From positions 33,580,283 through 33,644,282 of the forward strand of contig OU612066.1 in NCBI GenBank assembly GCA_914767715.1: a stretch of DNA of 64,000 nt, given 5' to 3'. Below, in pieces: positions 59,278 to 64,000 of this stretch. Below the pieces are notes generated by a model. It was given only the letters and a program-made list of their open reading frames with translations. It did not search any database and had not been told where the DNA came from. The position numbers and the translations under genes were made by a program. The number at the start of each line of letters is the position of its first letter. Position 1 is the first letter of the stretch. The DNA comes from Membranipora membranacea (lineage: Eukaryota; Bryozoa; Gymnolaemata; Cheilostomatida; Membraniporidae).

Positions 59278-59750
59278 ATGTTCCTTCGTTGTCGAATTTC
59301 TCCCCTACAAGCGGTAGACTTCAAAAAGTCTAAAATAAAGAAACTGATGAAAGAAGAAGACACCCGCACATGGACATCTCACATGAGACAGGGTCACAAT
59401 AGCGAAGGACTGCTAGGCCAGTTGGCAGTAACACACTTAATAAAGAAACCTATCCCAATGAACCTTCCACGAGAAATCACTGGACAGCTATGCAGCCTCA
59501 TGACAGGTCAAACAAAACTTCAAGCCTTCCTATACAAAGTGAGGCAGACATACACACCAACTTGCTCATGCCTCATGGAGGATGAAACTGTCTTCCACTT
59601 CTTAAACAAATGCCAAAATTACATATGTCTAAGAGACAGCATTGATCTAGACCAAGCGGACCACATGTCTCTCATCTCTTACATTGAACAGAGTGGGAGA
59701 TTTTGTCGGTATATCCACAACAAAAACGATGTCAAGCAACCTACCTAACT
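59278..59750 (+). pseudogene. C-terminal fragment of a non-LTR retrotransposon
   Basis: An open frame of 156 residues ending LMTGQTKLQAFLYKVRQTYTPTCSCLMEDETVFHFLNKCQNYICLRD. A CxC-HF-C motif after a conserved helix is typical of the tail of Jockey/I-like LINE proteins. RT itself is absent. Frame integrity suggests a moderately recent 5'-truncated insertion. A 3' UTR follows to about 59900. Confidence 0.75.
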
Positions 59751-59899
59751 AATGGAGCAAGACCCCTCCATCCAGAAAACAGTCACTGGTCAGGTCACCC
59801 TAAGAGGTAGAGTAGGCCATACTGCTGGGTTAGGGTACGGGGACCATGATGGTCCCACTCAGCCGACAACACCAGAACAGATTGTAAACAGAGATAGAT

Positions 59900-61399
59900 G
59901 ATGTATAAACAGAGAACCAAGCATGCGGAGAGTCGCAGCTACTTTCGAATCTCGAAATGCAAATATTATCTTTTCAATTATTTATTTTATCGTAAAACCA
60001 AAGCGTTTCATATTTTAACATCAACGTGTTTAACTTGATAAGCTTCCTACCAAACGTGATTCATTACAATCCATAAATATTAAATCGCCATTTGTTTTGT
60101 TTCCTTTTTGTACATATAAATAATTTTGTTTCCATCATATTTTTTTTCATTCCAGAGTAATTACTATAATATGTTTAGAAATTTTTTTTGACATAATAAA
60201 ATCTCCTTTGTACATAATAGTAAAAATAATTTAAATTTTGAGTCATATCTTGCTCAACACTAATATATTCATATCCATATGTAGACCTGTTGTTTGTTTT
60301 TCTTTCCTTTTCAGTTCAGTTCAAAGTGCCACATCATAACCTGACTTTCAATATGTTACCCATAGCATAAAATTCATAGACACATTTGATTTAATTTTTA
60401 TTATCACATCAAACTTGGGATTTTTCATTTTTGTGTTTAGCCTCAAACCCAAGTTGTTTTATCAAGTTGGAATTAAAACGAAGTTTTCCACTTTCCCTAT
60501 ATATCCACAAAGTACCTAACTAACCTTCAGACTATATCATTTGAAACATGATTGGGCATACATTTTGCCTGCGAAAAGAAGCGTAGTTGTTTTTATTTTA
60601 TCTTTAGATAACTAACTAACTATCTAACTCAATTTCAGACAAAAGCTTCACTTCCTTGACTTGCATCATCACAATTAAATCATGAGTGATTTATGCGGTT
60701 TGGTATCTGGAATTGCACAAGCAAAACAAGATTATTGTATTTCCCAGCTTGGAATTACTGACAGGGAATGTTAAGATGACATCCTGTTTCCTCGTTCAGA
60801 TGAAGCCGGTCAACACAATTTCCTTTATCTCTAATCGCATGAATGGTTTCATTCTTTGACCTGCTGTGAAATATCATGTCATTAATTGATAAAGAAGTGC
60901 CTAACTCTATGGTGTAGGCCTACACATGATTTACACCACATTACACATCTTGTGTACAGCAAGAAACAGAAGCAAATCTGGACGAGCTGCTTTTATCTCA
61001 GCCAGTTATGCCCCAAAAGTTTTAAAGAATTCACAGTAATATGATATGATACATAGAAGATACACTGTGGCGGACCAAATATCTATCTAGAGCATTATGA
61101 TTGCCACACTATATGGCAAAGCATGTGCAGACTATGCTAATGGGAAATTTGAAGTAGTTTTTTTTCTAAGACTGAGAGGCTAACTCCATCTTGTAATTCT
61201 GTAGATCTCAGTTCGCCAGCTTAATCGTTCCTATAAGATATATCTTCTGCTCGAGAGGCAAAATGTAGCTAAAACTTTTCATATGTGGAAGTTTTGTCTT
61301 CTTTATTATTCTCCATTATATATACATGAAGATGATTGAGGCAGTAGGCCTAAAGAGCGTGCTTGTTGTTTCACTTCACTTTTTGCGCATTAGATAAAG
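59900..61399. other. Intergenic, includes a duplicated segment
   Basis: 60950-61260 is a diverged copy of 57980-58340. The rest is AT-rich without supported genes. Confidence 0.45.
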
Positions 61400-61740
61400 A
61401 ATTTTTTGACACCTCCATTTATTTATAGAGGATTTAAAAACACTACCAAGTTCAATTTTTGTGATAATCATTTACTTTTGCATCATACTGACAATCTAAG
61501 ATACAAAGTCTCTGCTACATACAATTCTTTACCATTATATTTGAGATCTAATGAGAAGTTCATTCAAAACATTACCTTTCAACCATATATTTTCGACTTG
61601 ACCAACATCACTGATGATGTTTTCCTTTCTCTTTCTTTTTTTTTTGTTTTAAAAATTTTTTTCTGGCACTGAGTGCAAAACATTTCGAATGAGACAACTT
61701 TTGTTGCCAATAAAAGTATATATATATAAACCCCAATAAA
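61400..61740 (+). repeat. LINE 3'-end relic
   Basis: The frame 61406-61672 contains LRYKVSATYNSLPLYLRSNEKF, like the post-RT tail of CR1-type LINEs, and is followed by a tatatatata run as a 3' tail. Weak but plausible. Confidence 0.45.
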
Positions 61741-61744
61741 TATA

Positions 61745-63470
61745 AAGTCAACAGTCAAAACAGGGCAACTCTTCAACTTCACAACACCCTCACATTCATC
61801 ATATCCACTGGCCTCAACATCAAATACAAATGGTGTTTGTCTCTTAGCTGACCTGATATTTTTCAGTGTACTGTTAATATCGATATAAGTGTGTTTGTTT
61901 GTTTGTTTACTTTCTTGACTTACTAAGCCAAGCCAAAGCAGCATATGTAACTAAAGACTGGTATTGGCACAATAATATTCAAATAAACCATCAGTTTTTA
62001 TGCCTAGCACCTTCAGTTTGGCGTAATAAAGAAAAAGACTGGAATTGCATTTAGATTAGATTAGATCAGATTAAATTAGATATAATGTTATCTAAATGTC
62101 TAAAAAAATCAAGTTGGTCGTCATTATGACTCCTTAAAGAGGAAGGAATCAAGGGGGTGCACGGGGATTAATCATGTGAAGTGACAGGCAAGACCATTGG
62201 CTGATCAATGTAATTAGAGTCGGAGAATGGCCTTGGTCTCCGCCTCTAACAGCCAGTCCACGTTGCGTTCTCAAGTGGTCAAGTGTGTTATATAAGAAAT
62301 TGTGATTCGCAGACACCCATAAATATAGTTGAATAGAAGCGTATGATATAGCTATTGTTGTGTTGGCTTATCACACTTGGGATTATAGGGTTTAATTACA
62401 ACGGTCAATTTCAATCTTGACAACGGTATCTAGGCAACCTCTAAAACCATAAATTATAACGTCAAAATTGACCAATAACAGCTCGTATATTTCGTATGAC
62501 ATCAGTCATATTTTCACCACTTTCCAATGCCATTATTGGAATGAAAATTTATTGGGCATGTGTAGCACACAATTCCGCATCAGCTTGTCTGATTCCCATT
62601 AAAAATAATTCACTGTTTCTCCTCTTAATTCCGAAAAAGCAGGAGGAATTTGAATGCTGCTATTGAATTGAATTTGAATTTGATATGGCTGGGTGATCGC
62701 TTTACATTGACTGGCCCTTATATACCAGTCGAAAAAAATGGAGGGTGCAATATTGACATCATCATTTAAAGGTATGCAGGTGTTAATTTAAAACATATAT
62801 GATTTCTGTTTTAATGGCGTCTAGAGTCTTGTGATGTTTTCACCCCGGATCATTGTAGGATTTACAGCTGGTGTCATATCACTTCCTGTTTTTTCCCAAA
62901 ACTGTTGTAAAAAGTAGTGACTTCAGCATATTCTATGCCTTTAAAACCATCGACATCATGATCACTTATATAAAAAGCCACAGGGGTGGTCCCAGTTTAA
63001 TTTCGCGTGGGGCACCTATGCTAATATCAATAAAATCTGAAAAATGGCATTATACTCTCACACACTGCTTTATCTGTTCAAAACACTGCTCAGAATGTGT
63101 AAAATATGAAAATTTTATTCCATCATCCTTCACAATATGTAGCAGAGTAATAGGTTGTAGCTTGCCTAACAAAAATTCAAACAGGCCATTATTGTAAACA
63201 ATTATTCTCTGGGGAATCTAGGTCAGCTGTCAAGACATCAAGTAGCTGTAAAATATCATCTGTGGTACCTAACTTTGCCTGTTAGCATACTGCTGGTTGA
63301 AATGACATTTTGTATGCTATTTTAAGTTTATTGATTCTTCGGTAGGTATCTCAGGAATGGGATTTTTCTGAGCACACTTTCTACCCTATCTTTTACTGAT
63401 AAAGAAGTAACAATGGCTCATCATCTTGAGATGATGTATTGTGTTTTGGTGCCGAGCAATTCAATCTATG
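61745..63470. other. Intergenic upstream of CD225 gene 3
   Basis: A ttaga-rich stretch lies at 62050-62085. Frames 61579-61944 (minus) and 62871-63197 have no support. No gene was recognised. Confidence 0.4.
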
Positions 63471-63476
63471 CATAGC

Positions 63477-63485
63477 TATAAAAAG
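63477..63485 (+). promoter_or_regulatory. TATA box of CD225 gene 3
   Basis: TATAAAAAG 112 bases before the start codon. It is paralogous in position and surroundings to the box of gene 2. Confidence 0.6.
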
Positions 63486-63588
63486 TGAACTTTAGACGCA
63501 AAGACTCACTAACAAGCTATAGCTTGAGATAGGTGGTAGACAAAATAGACTGATCATTCAGGAATTGCCATTATTAAATGCTGGCAGA

Positions 63589-63604
63589 ATGTCTTCACAA
63601 AAAC
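63589..63604 (+). CDS. CD225/dispanin-family gene 3, first exon only (partial)
   Basis: A 16-base exon coding MSSQK plus one base, followed by GTAAGT. It equals gene 2 in length, phase and coding (MSSGK), and the sequences before it are related. Exon 2, expected within a few hundred bases by analogy, is not seen before the window ends at 64000, so the rest is beyond the edge or the copy is incomplete. An overlapping upstream ATG at 63578 is in another frame. Confidence 0.65.
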
Positions 63605-64000
63605 GTAAGTAACAACAGAATAATCAGTAAAGATATTTATTCCTTAAAACTACAAGCTTGATTATTACGGATTTATCGATACCATCTTTTGTTGGAATAG
63701 ATTATTGATCTGAATATGGTAACACATCATTGAAATTATTGGAGTATAGTCAATGTTTTCTGCTGCATCACGTTCGGATCACTCGCTTTAAGAAAATCTT
63801 TAGCATGCAAAGAACTGTTTAGAACTGGTATGTGAATTGAATTTTCAATTGAAATATGATTTTGGGTAAATACACTGAATCAAATTGGGGCAATTAGGCT
63901 CCGAATTGATGCGCTCATGAAGAAAAAAAAATTTTTATTTTCAATGAGTGAAGTTTAAATTCTGCGAGTTCCCAAATTTGTTTCCAATGCAAGTCGGGAT

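Noticed and set aside
62050-62085. ttaga-rich run considered as telomere-like repeat
   Set aside because: Irregular, short and not a known telomere unit.

Overview
This is a window of an AT-rich animal nuclear genome. The evidence is spliced genes with GT-AG introns, metazoan gene families (a DEG/ENaC ion channel carrying an LDL-receptor class A module, and CD225/dispanin membrane proteins), a BEL/Pao LTR retrotransposon, several decayed non-LTR retrotransposons, foldback elements and Pol III tRNA genes. The mixture suggests an invertebrate, probably marine, but I cannot name the lineage from sequence alone. Most lone ORFs here are chance or repeat-derived; the real genes were rebuilt from splice sites and reading-frame phase.

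Layout. (1) Positions 1-7276, minus strand: the 5' part of a DEG/ENaC channel gene. Eight exons join in phase into 560 codons, and the gene runs off the left edge before TM2. A pair of inverted SINE-like repeats sits in its largest intron. (2) 7277-11286: sparse sequence ending in a tRNA-His-like gene. (3) 11287-20252: a complete BEL/Pao element with two 793-bp LTRs and a 5-bp target duplication. Its gag-pol frame is broken three times although the LTRs differ at only about three sites. (4) 20253-38620: a region built from diverged copies of one composite unit (tRNA-Glu, linker, tRNA-His in opposite orientation, spacer, and an ~800-bp repeat called R here). Two unit copies lie in inverted orientation at about 27-31.4 kb and 35.1-37 kb. 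An inverted pair of tRNA-Lys genes and at least three decayed LINEs lie in the same region. (5) 38.6-52.3 kb: gene-poor and repeat-rich. It holds a TTAA-flanked foldback element (50.4-51.4 kb) with a truncated relative at 42.8 kb, a second foldback element (45.5-46.2 kb), a 175-bp tandem array running into a ~1.1-kb minisatellite of 16-bp units, and a 112-bp tandem array. (6) 53.5-64 kb: a tandem cluster of CD225/dispanin genes on the plus strand. Two are complete with three exons, a third has only its promoter and first exon in the window, and there is one relic exon fragment. LINE 3' relics lie among them.

The channel gene and the CD225 cluster have no visible functional link. The CD225 copies share a very small first exon, phase-1 introns and TATA-type promoters, so they arose by local duplication. 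Between the two gene regions the window is mostly mobile DNA and duplicated tRNA units.
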